Assembly (NCBI RefSeq): GCF_020447265.1
Contig: NZ_JAJADR010000005.1
Coordinates: forward strand, 1-64,000
Source of the DNA: Hymenobacter lucidus
GTDB taxonomy: Bacteria; Bacteroidota; Bacteroidia; Cytophagales; Hymenobacteraceae
DNA length: 64,000 bases
Reading direction: 5' to 3'
In this document: positions 36,133-45,848 of the stretch, piece by piece
Numbering within the stretch: position 1 is the first letter of the stretch
Layout: each line of letters opens with the position of its first letter
Made by a program: the position numbers and the translations under genes
The notes under the pieces: model-generated
The model's input: the letters and a program-made list of their open reading frames with translations, nothing else
What the model was told of the DNA's origin: nothing
The model's database searches: none

Positions 36133-36268
36133 CTCCCCTCCTTAGATAAGGAGGGGTGCCCGAAGAGCGGGGTGGTTGACCGCCGTTGAACGACTCTTTA
36201 GCACTAACTCTAGCAAGTCGTTCTGGTGTGGTCAACCACCCCTAGCCCCTCCTTATCTAAGGAGGGAA
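36133..36268. repeat. Long inverted repeat between the TonB and DUF2490 genes
   Basis: The outer arms CCCTCCTTAGATAAGGAGGG and CCCCTCCTTATCTAAGGAGG are palindromes themselves, and inner arms GGGGTGGTTGAC / GTCAACCACCCC also pair, giving a nested cruciform of about 130 bp with a spacer rich in ACTCT. It has the form of a small non-autonomous mobile element (MITE-like). Confidence 0.75.
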
Positions 36269-36299
36269 ACTAGGATTCTAACTCTAGCCAACTTCTTTC

Positions 36300-37082
36300 A
36301 TGAAACGCTTGCCCCTGCTAACCATCCTCCTGTTCCTGCTCGCCGCCTCACCGCTGCGCGCCCAGAAAGAGTATGTGCAGGAGCGGCAAACCTGGCTGGG
36401 CGTATTTAACCAGACGCGCTTTTCCCAGCGCTGGGGTTCCTGGACCGACCTGCACCTGCGCCTGCACGACCAGTTTGTGCAAGAGCCTTTCCAGAGCGTG
36501 GCCCGGTTCGGCCTCACGTACTATCTCACCGACGACGTGCGCCTGACCGGCGGCTACGCCTACGTGCACCACTTCCCCGACGGGGCCCGCACCATCGGGC
36601 AGGCCGAGCACCGGCCCTGGCAGCAGGTGCAGTGGTTTACCAAGTTCCCCAAGGCCCGACTGATGCAGTGGGTGCGGCTGGAGGAACGGTTCCGCCGCAC
36701 GATTCGCAGCAACGAGCAACTCGACGAATTTGACTTCAACTACCGCACCCGCTACAACGCGGCCCTGTTTCTGCCGCTGAGCAAGCGCGGGTTTGAGCCG
36801 GGCGGGGTGCAGTTTCTGTTGAACAACGAGGTGATGATGAATTTCGGCAAGGAAATCCGCCTCAACTACTTCGACCAGAACCGCCTGTTTGCCGGCCTGG
36901 TGTACCAGCTCAACAAGCACGCCCAGCTGCAGGGCGGCTACATGCATCTGTTTCAGCAGCTGCCGGCCGGCAATGTGTACCGCAACCAGCACACCATCCG
37001 GCTTTTCTACTTCCACAATTTCGATTTGCGGCCCGCCGTGGCGGCAGCTCCCACCCCATCTTCCGTAATTCCCCAACCGTAA
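36300..37082 (+). CDS. DUF2490-like outer-membrane beta-barrel protein
   Basis: 260 residues. Signal peptide about 1-21 (ending LRAQ), then alternating amphipathic strands with many aromatic residues, as in DUF2490 proteins, small outer-membrane barrels of unknown function. The QTRFSQRWGSWTDLHLRLHDQF and YHMHLFQQ-like segments fit. Its stop overlaps the cysI start (TAATG), so it is translationally coupled to sulfite reductase, which points to a role in sulfur uptake or envelope adaptation linked to the upstream TonB receptor. Confidence 0.75.
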   Translation: MKRLPLLTILLFLLAASPLRAQKEYVQERQTWLGVFNQTRFSQRWGSWTDLHLRLHDQFVQEPFQSVARFGLTYYLTDDVRLTGGYAYVHHFPDGARTIGQAEHRPWQQVQWFTKFPKARLMQWVRLEERFRRTIRSNEQLDEFDFNYRTRYNAALFLPLSKRGFEPGGVQFLLNNEVMMNFGKEIRLNYFDQNRLFAGLVYQLNKHAQLQGGYMHLFQQLPAGNVYRNQHTIRLFYFHNFDLRPAVAAAPTPSSVIPQP

Positions 37083-38797
37083 TGGCTGAGACTATAAAGC
37101 TTTCTGAAGTCGAGCACGTCAAGGACGGCAGCAACTACCTGCGCGGCACCATCGACGACAGCCTGCAAAACCGCGTGACCGGGGCCCTGAACCCCGACGA
37201 CACCCACCTGATCAAGTTTCACGGCTCCTACCAGCAAACCGACCGGGACCTGGAAAGTGAGCGGAAGCGCCAGAAACTCGAGCCGCTCTACTCCTTCATG
37301 ATTCGGGTGCGGGTGCCCGGCGGCGTGGCCTCGGCCGACCAGTGGCAGCGCATGGATGCCTTGAGCGACGCCTACGCCAACGGCACGCTCAAGCTTACCA
37401 CTCGCCAGACCTTCCAGCTCCACGGCGTGCTCAAGCGCGACTTGCAACAGACCATTGCCGGCTTCAACCAGGTGCTCATGGACAGTATTGCGGGCTGCGG
37501 CGACGTGAACCGCAACGTGATGTGCAGCTCCAACCCGCGGGAATCGGAGCTGCACCGGCAGGTGTACGAGGCCTCGGTAGCCATCAGCAACCACCTCACG
37601 CCCCGCACCACGGCCTACTGGGACTTGTGGCTGAACGGCGAATCGACCTACTCCAGCGCCATCAACGAGGGGGAGCAGGAAGATTTCGAGCCGATTTACG
37701 GCAAAACTTACCTGCCCCGCAAGTTCAAAATTGCCCTGGCCGTGCCGCCCACCAACGACGCCGACGTGTTTGCCAACGACATCGGCCTAGTTGCCATTGA
37801 GCAAGACGGGCAGCTGCTGGGCTTCAACGTAGCCATCGGTGGCGGCATGGGCATGACGTTCGGGATGCCCGAAACCTACCCGCGCCTGGCCGACGTCATC
37901 GGCTTCGTGCCGGCAGCTAATGTGGTGGACGTGTGCGAGAAAGTGCTGACCATTCAGCGTGACTGGGGCAACCGCGAAAACCGCAAGTTCAGCCGCCTCA
38001 AGTACACGATTGATAGAGTTGGCCTCGACACGTTCGTGGCCGAGCTGCACCAGCGTCTGGGCTACGAGTTGGCACCGGCTAAGCCCTACCGCTTCGAAAC
38101 CTCGGGGGATGCTTTTGGCTGGAGCGGCGGCCCGGACGGCAAAGCGCACGTGACGCTGTTTATCGAGGGCGGCCGGGTGTACGACAAGCCGGGCTACTTG
38201 CTCAAAACGGCGCTGCGCGAAATTGCCGGCTTCCACACCGGCGAGTTTCGCCTGACCGGCAACCAGAACCTGACCATTGCCAACGTCAACCCCAAACACC
38301 GCCAGCAGCTCCAGGCTATTCTGGAAACGCATGGCGTGTGGAACCGCACCGAGAAGCAGACTGCGCTGCGCCTTAACTCCCTGGCCTGCGTTGCGTTAAA
38401 CACTTGTTCCCTGGCATTTGCGGAAGCAGAGCGCTACCTTCCGCAGCTGCTCGACCGGCTCGATGCTGTCATTCGGGCCAACGACCTGACCGACGACGGT
38501 ATCCTGATCCGGATGACAGGCTGCCCCAACGGCTGCGTCCGGCCCTACCTGGCCGAAATCGGACTGGTGGGCAAAGCTATTGGCCGTTATAACCTATACT
38601 TGGGCGCCAACCACGCCGGGGAGCGACTCAACAAGCTCTACCGCGAGATGCTCGACGAAGACGGAATCCTGCGGGAGCTTACGCCCCTGCTCGAAGCCTA
38701 CGCCGCTGAGCGTGAGCCCGCCGAGCGTTTCGGCGACTTCGTCGTCCGCCGCGGCATCGTGGCCGCTACCACCCACGGGCAGAACTTCCACGCCTAG
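37082..38797 (+). CDS. cysI: Assimilatory sulfite reductase hemoprotein subunit
   Basis: 571 residues, nearly the same as E. coli CysI (570). Two nitrite/sulfite reductase ferredoxin-like half domains and two siroheme/iron-sulfur domains. The [4Fe-4S]/siroheme ligands are C436 and C442 (ACVALNTCSLA) and C481 and C485 (GCPNGC). It reduces sulfite to sulfide with electrons from CysJ. The start overlaps the preceding stop codon by one base. Confidence 0.95.
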   Translation: MAETIKLSEVEHVKDGSNYLRGTIDDSLQNRVTGALNPDDTHLIKFHGSYQQTDRDLESERKRQKLEPLYSFMIRVRVPGGVASADQWQRMDALSDAYANGTLKLTTRQTFQLHGVLKRDLQQTIAGFNQVLMDSIAGCGDVNRNVMCSSNPRESELHRQVYEASVAISNHLTPRTTAYWDLWLNGESTYSSAINEGEQEDFEPIYGKTYLPRKFKIALAVPPTNDADVFANDIGLVAIEQDGQLLGFNVAIGGGMGMTFGMPETYPRLADVIGFVPAANVVDVCEKVLTIQRDWGNRENRKFSRLKYTIDRVGLDTFVAELHQRLGYELAPAKPYRFETSGDAFGWSGGPDGKAHVTLFIEGGRVYDKPGYLLKTALREIAGFHTGEFRLTGNQNLTIANVNPKHRQQLQAILETHGVWNRTEKQTALRLNSLACVALNTCSLAFAEAERYLPQLLDRLDAVIRANDLTDDGILIRMTGCPNGCVRPYLAEIGLVGKAIGRYNLYLGANHAGERLNKLYREMLDEDGILRELTPLLEAYAAEREPAERFGDFVVRRGIVAATTHGQNFHA

Positions 38798-38862
38798 CCC
38801 CGGGTTCTTTCTGCTCCCCGCTCCTGCTGCCTGCCTTTCTTTCGTCCGCCAATCACCTTTCC

Positions 38863-40392
38863 ATGACCTCTTCGCCCCTTCCTTCCGAAGTAGCCTTGCC
38901 GCCGCTGGCTCCGCTTGCGGCCGCCGAGCCGACGGGCAACAACCTGTTTCCCATCTTCCTGAAGCTGGAAAAGTTTCGGGTGCTGGTAGTGGGTGGCGGC
39001 GCCGTGGGCCTGGAAAAGCTGGCCGCCATTTTGGGCAATAGCCCGGCCACGGCCGTGACTGTCGTGAGTGAGACGTTTCTGCCTGGCATTCTGCTGCTGG
39101 CCGAGCAGCACCCGCAGCTGCAGCTGCGCTACCACGCCTACACCCACGTCGATCTGGTGGGCCACGACATCGTGTTTGTGGCCACCGACAACCCGGTGCT
39201 CAACCGCGGCATCAAGGCCCACGCCGCCGACCTGGGCCTGCTCTGCAACGTGGCCGACACGCCCGACGAATGCGACTTTTACCTGGGCTCCATTGTGCAG
39301 AAAGGAGACCTGAAAATTGCTATTTCCACCAACGGCAAGTCGCCCACGGTGGCCAAGCGCCTGCGCACGGTGCTGGCCGACGCCTTGCCCAACGAGCTGC
39401 AGGAAGTGTTGCAGCACATGACCATCATCCGGGGCAAGCTGGCCGGCGACTTTGCCAACAAGGTGAAGTCGCTGAATGCCGTGACGGCCGAGCTGGCTGG
39501 CGGGCCGGCCTACGAGTCGCCGGCGGCGGCGCGGTGGCGCAAGATTGCCACAGGCACGCTGCTGGCTTTTGCGGCCATGCTGGTTTTTAATATCCTGTCG
39601 TATTACGTTACCTGGAACCAGGTGTGGGGGGTGGCCTCCAATGCCCGGATGTTCTACATCTTCGTGGCCATCGGTTTCGGGGCCCAGATTGTGGATGGGC
39701 TCCTGGGCATGGGCTACGGCGTGGTGACGGCCATCAGCCTGATGAGTATCAATATTTCGCCGGCGGCGGTGAGTGCCAGCATTCATACCGCCGAAATGTT
39801 TGCCAGCGGGGCCTCGGGCTACCACCACTACCGCTTCGGCAACGTGAACAAGAAGCTGTTCAAAGTGCTGCTGATTCCGGGCGTGCTCGGGGCCATTACG
39901 GGCGCATATCTACTGTCCCGCTTCGGCGAAACCTACGGGGCCTACGTGAAACCGTTTCTGGCCGTATACCTGCTGCTGCTGGGCTTGCGCATTCTGACCA
40001 AAGCCTTCAGCAAGCCCGGCAAAGCCCGTACTAAGCACAAGAAACTGGGGCTATTGGCGGCGGCCGGCGGCTTCCTCGACTCGTTTGGCGGGGGCGGCTG
40101 GGGTCCGCTCGTCACCAGCACCCTTATTGCCGGGGGCCGCACGCCGCAGTACGTCATCGGCTCGGTCAGCGTCACCGAGTTCTTCGTCACGTTTGCCAGC
40201 GCCGTCACCTTTTTTGCCACTATCGGCATCACCCACTGGCAGATTATCCTGGGCCTAGTGGTGGGGGGCGTGGCCGCCGCGCCATTTGCCGCCCGCCTGG
40301 CCGGCCGTATTCCCACCCGCTGGATGTTCGTGGGCGTGGGCCTGATGGTAATCGTGTGGAGCTTGTGGGCCCTGCGCAAGTTGTTTATGTAG
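38863..40392 (+). CDS. Fusion: siroheme-synthesis dehydrogenase (Met8/CysG-N-like) + TauE/SafE permease
   Basis: 509 residues in two parts. Residues about 28-215 match the precorrin-2 dehydrogenase/ferrochelatase domain: GGGAVGLEK (44-52) nucleotide loop, VADTPDECDFYLGS, and ISTNGKSPTVAKRLR. From about 222 a hydrophobic half with about seven or eight helices matches the TSUP (TauE/SafE) permease family (LGMGYGVVTAISL, FASGASGYHHYRFGN, GGGGWGPLVTSTLI, IGSVSVTEFFVTF). One polypeptide therefore carries both siroheme synthesis and a likely sulfite/sulfate/sulfonate permease. Fits the locus: its heme product serves CysI. Confidence 0.9.
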   Translation: MTSSPLPSEVALPPLAPLAAAEPTGNNLFPIFLKLEKFRVLVVGGGAVGLEKLAAILGNSPATAVTVVSETFLPGILLLAEQHPQLQLRYHAYTHVDLVGHDIVFVATDNPVLNRGIKAHAADLGLLCNVADTPDECDFYLGSIVQKGDLKIAISTNGKSPTVAKRLRTVLADALPNELQEVLQHMTIIRGKLAGDFANKVKSLNAVTAELAGGPAYESPAAARWRKIATGTLLAFAAMLVFNILSYYVTWNQVWGVASNARMFYIFVAIGFGAQIVDGLLGMGYGVVTAISLMSINISPAAVSASIHTAEMFASGASGYHHYRFGNVNKKLFKVLLIPGVLGAITGAYLLSRFGETYGAYVKPFLAVYLLLLGLRILTKAFSKPGKARTKHKKLGLLAAAGGFLDSFGGGGWGPLVTSTLIAGGRTPQYVIGSVSVTEFFVTFASAVTFFATIGITHWQIILGLVVGGVAAAPFAARLAGRIPTRWMFVGVGLMVIVWSLWALRKLFM

Positions 40393-40397
40393 GCCGG

Positions 40398-42677
40398 CTA
40401 CTCCTCCTCGACCACCGGAAACCAGATGCTGACGGTAGTGCCCTCCCCGACTACGGAGCGTACTTCGGTGGTACCGTTGAAGAGCTTTACCCGGTCCTGA
40501 ATGGTTTTCAGGCCGATACCTTTGCCGCTGCTCTGCTGCGAGTTGAAGCCCCGGCCGTTGTCGTGGGCCACTACCCGCACCGCCTTGGGCTCCAGCGTGA
40601 GCACCATTCGGCCCTGGGTGGCCTGGGCGTGCTTCACAATGTTGTTGATGAGTTCCTGCACCAGCCGGTAGATAGCCAGCTCCAGGTACCTATCGAGCTT
40701 GGGGCCACTGCCGACCACCTGACACTGAATGCGCACGGTCCCGTGGCTCATGTGCCGACACACATCCTCGATGGCCGCCGCTAGGCCAAAATCCTGCAGC
40801 GTGGTCGGAATCAGCTCGTGCGAGATGGTGCGGGTGGCCTTAATGGCTTCCGATAGAAACACTCCGGCCTGCCGCGTGGCCTCAGTTACACGCTGGGTGT
40901 TGTTGCGGCCGGGCTCCACCACAATCTGCTCGAGCTGGAGCTTGGTGGCGTAGAGCACCTGGCCCAACCCGTTGTGCAGGCTCTCGGCAATGCGCTGCCG
41001 CTCTACTTCCTGGGCTTCCAGCACGGCATTGAGCAGGTGCTTCTGCTGGGAAAGTTGCAGATGCAGGTGCTCCTTTTCGAGGCGCTTGATGTCGGTAATT
41101 TCGCGGCCAATAGCCAGCACGCTCCGTACCGTGCCTTCTTCCGACACCTCGGGCACCAGCCGGGAGTAGAAGTGCTTGGTACCAGTGGGCGTTTCGGCCG
41201 AGTTGTAATGGTCGTGGGCCATGCCGCTGCTGAGCACCAGACGCAGCTTGTCCATCCAGGGGCGGGCCACTTCCTCGGGGTGCTGCATGTCCAGGTTGGT
41301 TTTGCCTACCAAAGCCGCCAGGGGCTGGTGCATGCGCTGGCAAAAGGCGCCGTTGGCAAAGCGCAGGCGCAGGTCCTGGTCCCAGCGCGTGATAAGGTCC
41401 GGGGTGTTTTCCACCAGCGTCTGAAACTGGCTGGCACTGGCGCGTAGCTCTTTCTCGGCCTGCTGCATTTCCGTGACGTCCTGCACCGTGCCGTAGAGCT
41501 TCACCACGCTGCCCGCCGGGTTGTACTGCACCTCGGTGCGCGTTTCGACCACGCGCTCCGTGCCGTCGTGGCACCGGATGCGGTGCACCAGCTGGAAGCC
41601 CCGCGGCGGACCGGCCGGGTGCAAAAGCTCCCGAAAAGCTCTTTCATCCGCCGGGGCCAGGAAGCCGAGCATGTCTTCCACCGTTAGGGCCTGGCTCTGG
41701 GGCTCCAGGCCGTGGATGCGGTAGAGCTCATCGGTCCAGTACACACGGCCACTGGCTATGTCGGCCTCAAAGCTGCCGATGTGCCCAATAGCCTGCGACT
41801 CTTTCAGCCGCTGGTGCTCCAGCCGCAGCCGCTCGCGCGTTTCCTGCACCTCCTGCACGTCGTAGAGCAGTACGATGAGGCCCTCGGCCGTGGGCGTGGC
41901 CGACATATACACCCACCGGCCCAGCGTACTGCACACGTACTCAGCTTCGGCCCGCTGCCCGCTGCTGAAGGCCTGCTGAATGATTTGCTGGCTTTCCGGG
42001 CTTACCTGCAGGACCGTCGTCTGCCAGATATTCTGCCCCAGCATATCGGCCTTGCTGACTTGCAGCAGTTGTTCGGCCCGGCGGTTGAGGTACGTAAACT
42101 CGCCGGCCGCGCTCAACTCTAGGTAGGCCTCACCAATGGCGTCCAGAATGGCATTGGCTTTCTGCAGGCGCTGCACCAGCAGGTGGTTTTCCTGCATCAG
42201 GGTTCGGCTCACGTCTACCTCCCGGCTCAGGTCGTCGATGCGGTGGCCCTGCTGCACCAGCTCGGTCATGTCGCTCACTTTGTTGATGATGAGCTGCACC
42301 GTGCCGTCGCCCCCCAGCACCGGCGAATTCTCCACGCTCCAGTATTTTTCCTCGAAGCTGCTTTCCCCGGGCCGCCGCACGTCGTAGCGCTGAATGGGCA
42401 GCTGATCGGGTTGGGCCGTGGCTAGTACCCGCTGAAAGGAGGCGTGCAGCTGCTGCTTGCTGACTACCGAGGGCTCATCGGGGTTTTCGGGAAATACCTC
42501 GTATATCGACCGGCCCACCATTTCGGCGCGCACTGTGTGCGTGGCCGCCAGGTAGGCATCCGTGGCCGTCAGTACCAGTAGATCCGGCGTCAGAATAAGG
42601 TAACGGTCAGGCAGGGTTTCATAAGCCCGCAACACTTCGGCACTGAGGAAAACTGGGAGAGGAGAGGCAGCAGGCAT
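40398..42677 (-). CDS. PAS-domain sensor histidine kinase (NarX/DegS-type)
   Basis: 759 residues, no membrane segment. Several PAS domains in tandem (about 20-130, 170-260, 310-390, 415-530), including a PAS with WSVENSPVLGGDGTVQ, a PAS/PAC with VYWTDELYRIHGLEPQSQ, and RWDQDLRLRFANGAF. A HisKA_3 dimerisation helix follows with H568 in RIAESLHNGLGQVLYATKL, then HATPase_c (about 660-755, VAHDNGRGFNSQQSSGKGIGLKTIQDRV). No response regulator is adjacent. Convergent with the sulfur locus end, 5 bp away. Confidence 0.93.
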   Translation of the reverse strand: MPAASPLPVFLSAEVLRAYETLPDRYLILTPDLLVLTATDAYLAATHTVRAEMVGRSIYEVFPENPDEPSVVSKQQLHASFQRVLATAQPDQLPIQRYDVRRPGESSFEEKYWSVENSPVLGGDGTVQLIINKVSDMTELVQQGHRIDDLSREVDVSRTLMQENHLLVQRLQKANAILDAIGEAYLELSAAGEFTYLNRRAEQLLQVSKADMLGQNIWQTTVLQVSPESQQIIQQAFSSGQRAEAEYVCSTLGRWVYMSATPTAEGLIVLLYDVQEVQETRERLRLEHQRLKESQAIGHIGSFEADIASGRVYWTDELYRIHGLEPQSQALTVEDMLGFLAPADERAFRELLHPAGPPRGFQLVHRIRCHDGTERVVETRTEVQYNPAGSVVKLYGTVQDVTEMQQAEKELRASASQFQTLVENTPDLITRWDQDLRLRFANGAFCQRMHQPLAALVGKTNLDMQHPEEVARPWMDKLRLVLSSGMAHDHYNSAETPTGTKHFYSRLVPEVSEEGTVRSVLAIGREITDIKRLEKEHLHLQLSQQKHLLNAVLEAQEVERQRIAESLHNGLGQVLYATKLQLEQIVVEPGRNNTQRVTEATRQAGVFLSEAIKATRTISHELIPTTLQDFGLAAAIEDVCRHMSHGTVRIQCQVVGSGPKLDRYLELAIYRLVQELINNIVKHAQATQGRMVLTLEPKAVRVVAHDNGRGFNSQQSSGKGIGLKTIQDRVKLFNGTTEVRSVVGEGTTVSIWFPVVEEE

Positions 42678-43133
42678 TACTTCGGCGGAGCGGCGGAAAT
42701 AAGAGGTTCAGGAGAGACATATCTACGGACTCCGGGCCAAGTTGGGTGGGCCCCGCCGGCGCCGGCGTGCAACCTGCGGCCCCACGGCCCGACTTTGCCA
42801 GCGCACGGGTGCCCTTGGTAGTAGCCGTGTGCTGGCCCGTCGGAGGTCATAACTTTTTGCCGCCACTTTGGTTTAACAAGCTTGTGGCCGGAGTTGCTTC
42901 CCGCACCGGCCCTACGGCGGCAAAACGTGCCCGCCGCCTTTTCCGGCCCCAAACACCCCGTAGCGCAGCCCCAGCCGCGTCTGCTGGTGGCCGGTTCCGC
43001 TCTATCTTACCCACCTGCCTGGCACCCACCCGGCCGGGACCTACCATTTACTCGTGCTATTCTGCCGCCTCCACGCGGTGGTTCAGGTACTTATGCGGCT
43101 GCTTTCCGTTGGGAGCGGCCAGGTTTTCCTGCT
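42678..43133. other. 456-bp intergenic region between divergent kinase and efflux operon
   Basis: GC-rich, with no good promoter motif and no convincing short gene. Frames crossing it are chance products of composition. Promoters for both divergent units should lie here. Confidence 0.5.
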
Positions 43134-44483
43134 ATGAAAAAAAACAAACAGGCTTTGGGGGCCTTGCTGGCCCTGCTGTTGCTTTCTCCCTGGCTGGCGT
43201 TGGCCCAGCCCTCTGCCCCGCCCACCAACGGCGAATACACCTTGGAAGAGTGCCTGCAGTTTGCCATCCAGAACCAGCCCCTGCTGCGCCAGGCGCGCAT
43301 CGATGAGGAAACCAACGAGGCCAACATCCGCATTGGGCTGAGCAGCTGGCTGCCTCAATTGTCGCTGAATGCCACGGGCCAGCACTACTTTCAGCTGCCC
43401 TACACTGTGTTTCCCAACGCTGAGGGCGTGAACGTGCCGCGCCAGATCGGGCTGCAAAACACCTCCACCATCGGCTTGGCTGCCACCCAGGCCATCTACA
43501 ACAACGATGTGCGGCTGGCTTTGCGCAGCTCCCGGCCTTCGCGCCAGCTCTACCAGCAAAACAGCACCGACGTGCGCATCGACGTGGTGAGCAACGTGAG
43601 CAAGGCCTTCTACGACGTGCTGCTCTCCCAGCGCCAGCTCGACGTGCTCAGCGAGGATATTGTGCGGCTTCAGCGCAGCCTGCGCGACGCCAAGGCCCGC
43701 TACGACGTGGGCATCGTGGATAAAATCGACTACAAGCAGGCTGAAATCCTGCTCAATAACTCCATCGTAGCCCGCAAGCAGGCCGTGGAGGCCATCAAGT
43801 CCAAATCGGCCTACCTGAAGGAGCTCATGGGCCTGGCCGGCGCCCAGCCGCTGGCCCTGCAGTACGACACGCTCCAGCTCATGCGCGACGCCGTGGTAGA
43901 CACCACCGTGGCCGTGGACCCCGCCAACCGCATCGAGCTGCAGCGGCTTCAGACGCAAAAAGCGCTGCAGGAAGCCCAGATCAGCTACTACCGCTGGGGC
44001 TTTCTGCCGTCGTTGTCGGCCTTCGGCAACTACAACGCGGCCTTCCAGAACAACAACTTCGGGGACCTGTATAACCAGCGCTTCCCCAGCTCCTACGCCG
44101 GCCTGCAGCTGAGCTTGCCCATCTTCCAGGGTACGCGTCGCCTGCAAAACCTGCGCCGGGTGCGCCTCGGAGACCAGCGCATCGACCAGGATATCGTGGC
44201 AGCCCGTAACCGGGTGAACACCGAGTTTGAGCAGGCCCTGGCTTCTTACAAAGGCTACTACGTCGATTACCTCATCGGGCAGCGCAATCTGGCCTTGTCG
44301 AAGGAAGTGTACTCGGTGGTAAACCTGCAGTACCGGGAAGGCATCAAAACCTACCTCGACGTGATTGTGGCCCAGACGACGCTGCGCACCGCCCAGCTCA
44401 ACTACTACAGCGCCCTGTTTCAGGTATTGAGCAGCAAAGTAGACCTGCTCCGCGCCCAGGGCAGCCTGCCGATTCAGTACTAG
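43134..44483 (+). CDS. TolC-family outer-membrane efflux protein
   Basis: 449 residues from the ATG at 43134, which starts a signal peptide (KQALGALLALLLLSPWLALA). The open frame back to 42882 lacks such features. Two OEP domains (about 35-225 and 240-440) with the typical helix repeats (LEECLQFAIQNQPLLRQARIDEE, SKAFYDVLLSQRQLDVLSEDI). The exit duct for the RND pump formed with the two downstream genes, all same strand. Confidence 0.92.
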   Translation: MKKNKQALGALLALLLLSPWLALAQPSAPPTNGEYTLEECLQFAIQNQPLLRQARIDEETNEANIRIGLSSWLPQLSLNATGQHYFQLPYTVFPNAEGVNVPRQIGLQNTSTIGLAATQAIYNNDVRLALRSSRPSRQLYQQNSTDVRIDVVSNVSKAFYDVLLSQRQLDVLSEDIVRLQRSLRDAKARYDVGIVDKIDYKQAEILLNNSIVARKQAVEAIKSKSAYLKELMGLAGAQPLALQYDTLQLMRDAVVDTTVAVDPANRIELQRLQTQKALQEAQISYYRWGFLPSLSAFGNYNAAFQNNNFGDLYNQRFPSSYAGLQLSLPIFQGTRRLQNLRRVRLGDQRIDQDIVAARNRVNTEFEQALASYKGYYVDYLIGQRNLALSKEVYSVVNLQYREGIKTYLDVIVAQTTLRTAQLNYYSALFQVLSSKVDLLRAQGSLPIQY

Positions 44484-44487
44484 TGCA

Positions 44488-44581
44488 TGAGGGTGTGAGG
44501 GTAGGCGGGTGTGAGTTTAAAATAGGTCGAAGGGCAAACAGGATAACCTCCTACCCTCACACCCGCCTACCCTCACGCCCT
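44488..44581. repeat. Inverted repeat between tolC-like and MFP genes
   Basis: GAGGGTGTGAGGGTAGGCGGG near 44488 pairs with CACACCCGCCTACCCTCACG near 44556, around a loop of about 40 bases. A message hairpin is expected between the first two genes of the operon. Confidence 0.7.
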
Positions 44582-44614
44582 CTTACCTCCTACCCGCCTA
44601 CCCTTCTACCCATT

Positions 44615-45763
44615 ATGAATAAGAATTTTCTCGCCCTAGCCTACGCCACCGGCCTGCTTTCCTTCACCGGCTGCGGCAATAAAGAGGCCGACAAAGCCGC
44701 CGCGCCCCCGCCGGCTACACCCGTGACGCTGGTAGCGGCCCGCACCACTGACGCGGTATATTACGACGAGTATCCGGCCACGGTGGTGGCCATCAACAAC
44801 GTGGAGCTGCGCAGCCAAGTGGCCGGCTTCATCACCGGCATCTTCTTCAAGGATGGCGACGTGGTGCAGAAGGGCAAGACCCTCTATGAAATAGACCGGC
44901 GCAAATACGAAGCCGCTTACCAGCAGGCCCTGGCCGGATTGAGCAGCACCCGCGCCGTGGTGCAGAACGCCAAGGTAAACCTGGACCGCTACCAGCGCCT
45001 GGCCCAGCAGGATGCCATTGCCAAACAGATTGTGGATAACGCCGCCACCACCTACGCCACCGCCCAGAGCCAGGTAGCAGTGGCCCAGGCCAGCGTAGAT
45101 GCCGCCCGCACCGACTTGAGCTACTCGCTCATCAAAGCCCCTTTCACGGGCCAGATCGGTATTTCGCAGGTGCGGCTGGGGGCCCAGGTTAGCCCTGGCT
45201 CCACGCTGCTCAACACCATCAGCGGCGACGACCCGATGGGCGTCGACTTTGTGGTGACGGAAGGCGACCTGGCCCGCTTCGTGGAGCTGCAGCGCCAGGC
45301 CGCCAGCAAAAGCGACTCTACCTTCCGCCTGGAGCTGCCCGATGGCACGCGCTACACCCAGCCGGGCCGCATCCTGGCCATCGACCGGGGCGTGAACCAG
45401 CAAACCGGCACGGTACAGGTGCGGGTGCAGTTTCCGAACTCCCAGCGCCAGCTCAAAGACGGGATGAGCGCCGTGCTGCGGGTACTCAACCGGCAGTCGG
45501 GCCGCCGCATCGTGGTACCCTACAAAGCCGTGGTGGAGCAGATGGGTGAAAACTTCGTGTTCGTGGCCGGCGACAGCAGCAAGGCCCGGCAGCGCAAGGT
45601 GCAGCTCGGCCCCCGCCTGCGCGACCAGATCGTGATTATGGACGGCATTAAGGATGGTGACCAGGTAGTAACCGAAGGTCTGAACCGCCTGCGCGACGGG
45701 GGGCCAATCCAGACCGGTGCACCGGCCGCCGCTGGTGGCCCCGGCACGGCTGCGGCCAAGTAG
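44615..45763 (+). CDS. RND efflux periplasmic adaptor (membrane fusion protein)
   Basis: About 382 residues from the ATG at 44615; the 44 codons before it lie in the repeat. Lipoprotein signal with lipobox FTGC (Cys near 21). AcrA-like order: beta-barrel/lipoyl halves around a coiled-coil hairpin (ALAGLSSTRAVVQNAKVNLDRYQRLAQQ), GQIGISQVRLGAQVSPGS, and a carboxy membrane-proximal domain. Links the RND pump to the TolC-like duct. Confidence 0.93.
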   Translation: MNKNFLALAYATGLLSFTGCGNKEADKAAAPPPATPVTLVAARTTDAVYYDEYPATVVAINNVELRSQVAGFITGIFFKDGDVVQKGKTLYEIDRRKYEAAYQQALAGLSSTRAVVQNAKVNLDRYQRLAQQDAIAKQIVDNAATTYATAQSQVAVAQASVDAARTDLSYSLIKAPFTGQIGISQVRLGAQVSPGSTLLNTISGDDPMGVDFVVTEGDLARFVELQRQAASKSDSTFRLELPDGTRYTQPGRILAIDRGVNQQTGTVQVRVQFPNSQRQLKDGMSAVLRVLNRQSGRRIVVPYKAVVEQMGENFVFVAGDSSKARQRKVQLGPRLRDQIVIMDGIKDGDQVVTEGLNRLRDGGPIQTGAPAAAGGPGTAAAK

Positions 45764-45772
45764 GCTATTAGC

Positions 45773-45848
45773 ATTGTCCTCAGAGAGAAAAAAATCTACG
45801 GAGACAATAGCCATTGTCCTCACAGATTCTTTTTTCTCTGAGGACAAT
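45773..45848. repeat. Inverted repeat before the RND gene
   Basis: ATTGTCCTCAGAGAGAAAAA and TTTTTCTCTGAGGACAAT pair around a loop with a second GACAATAG/CCATTGTC pair. It separates the adaptor and pump genes. Confidence 0.75.
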
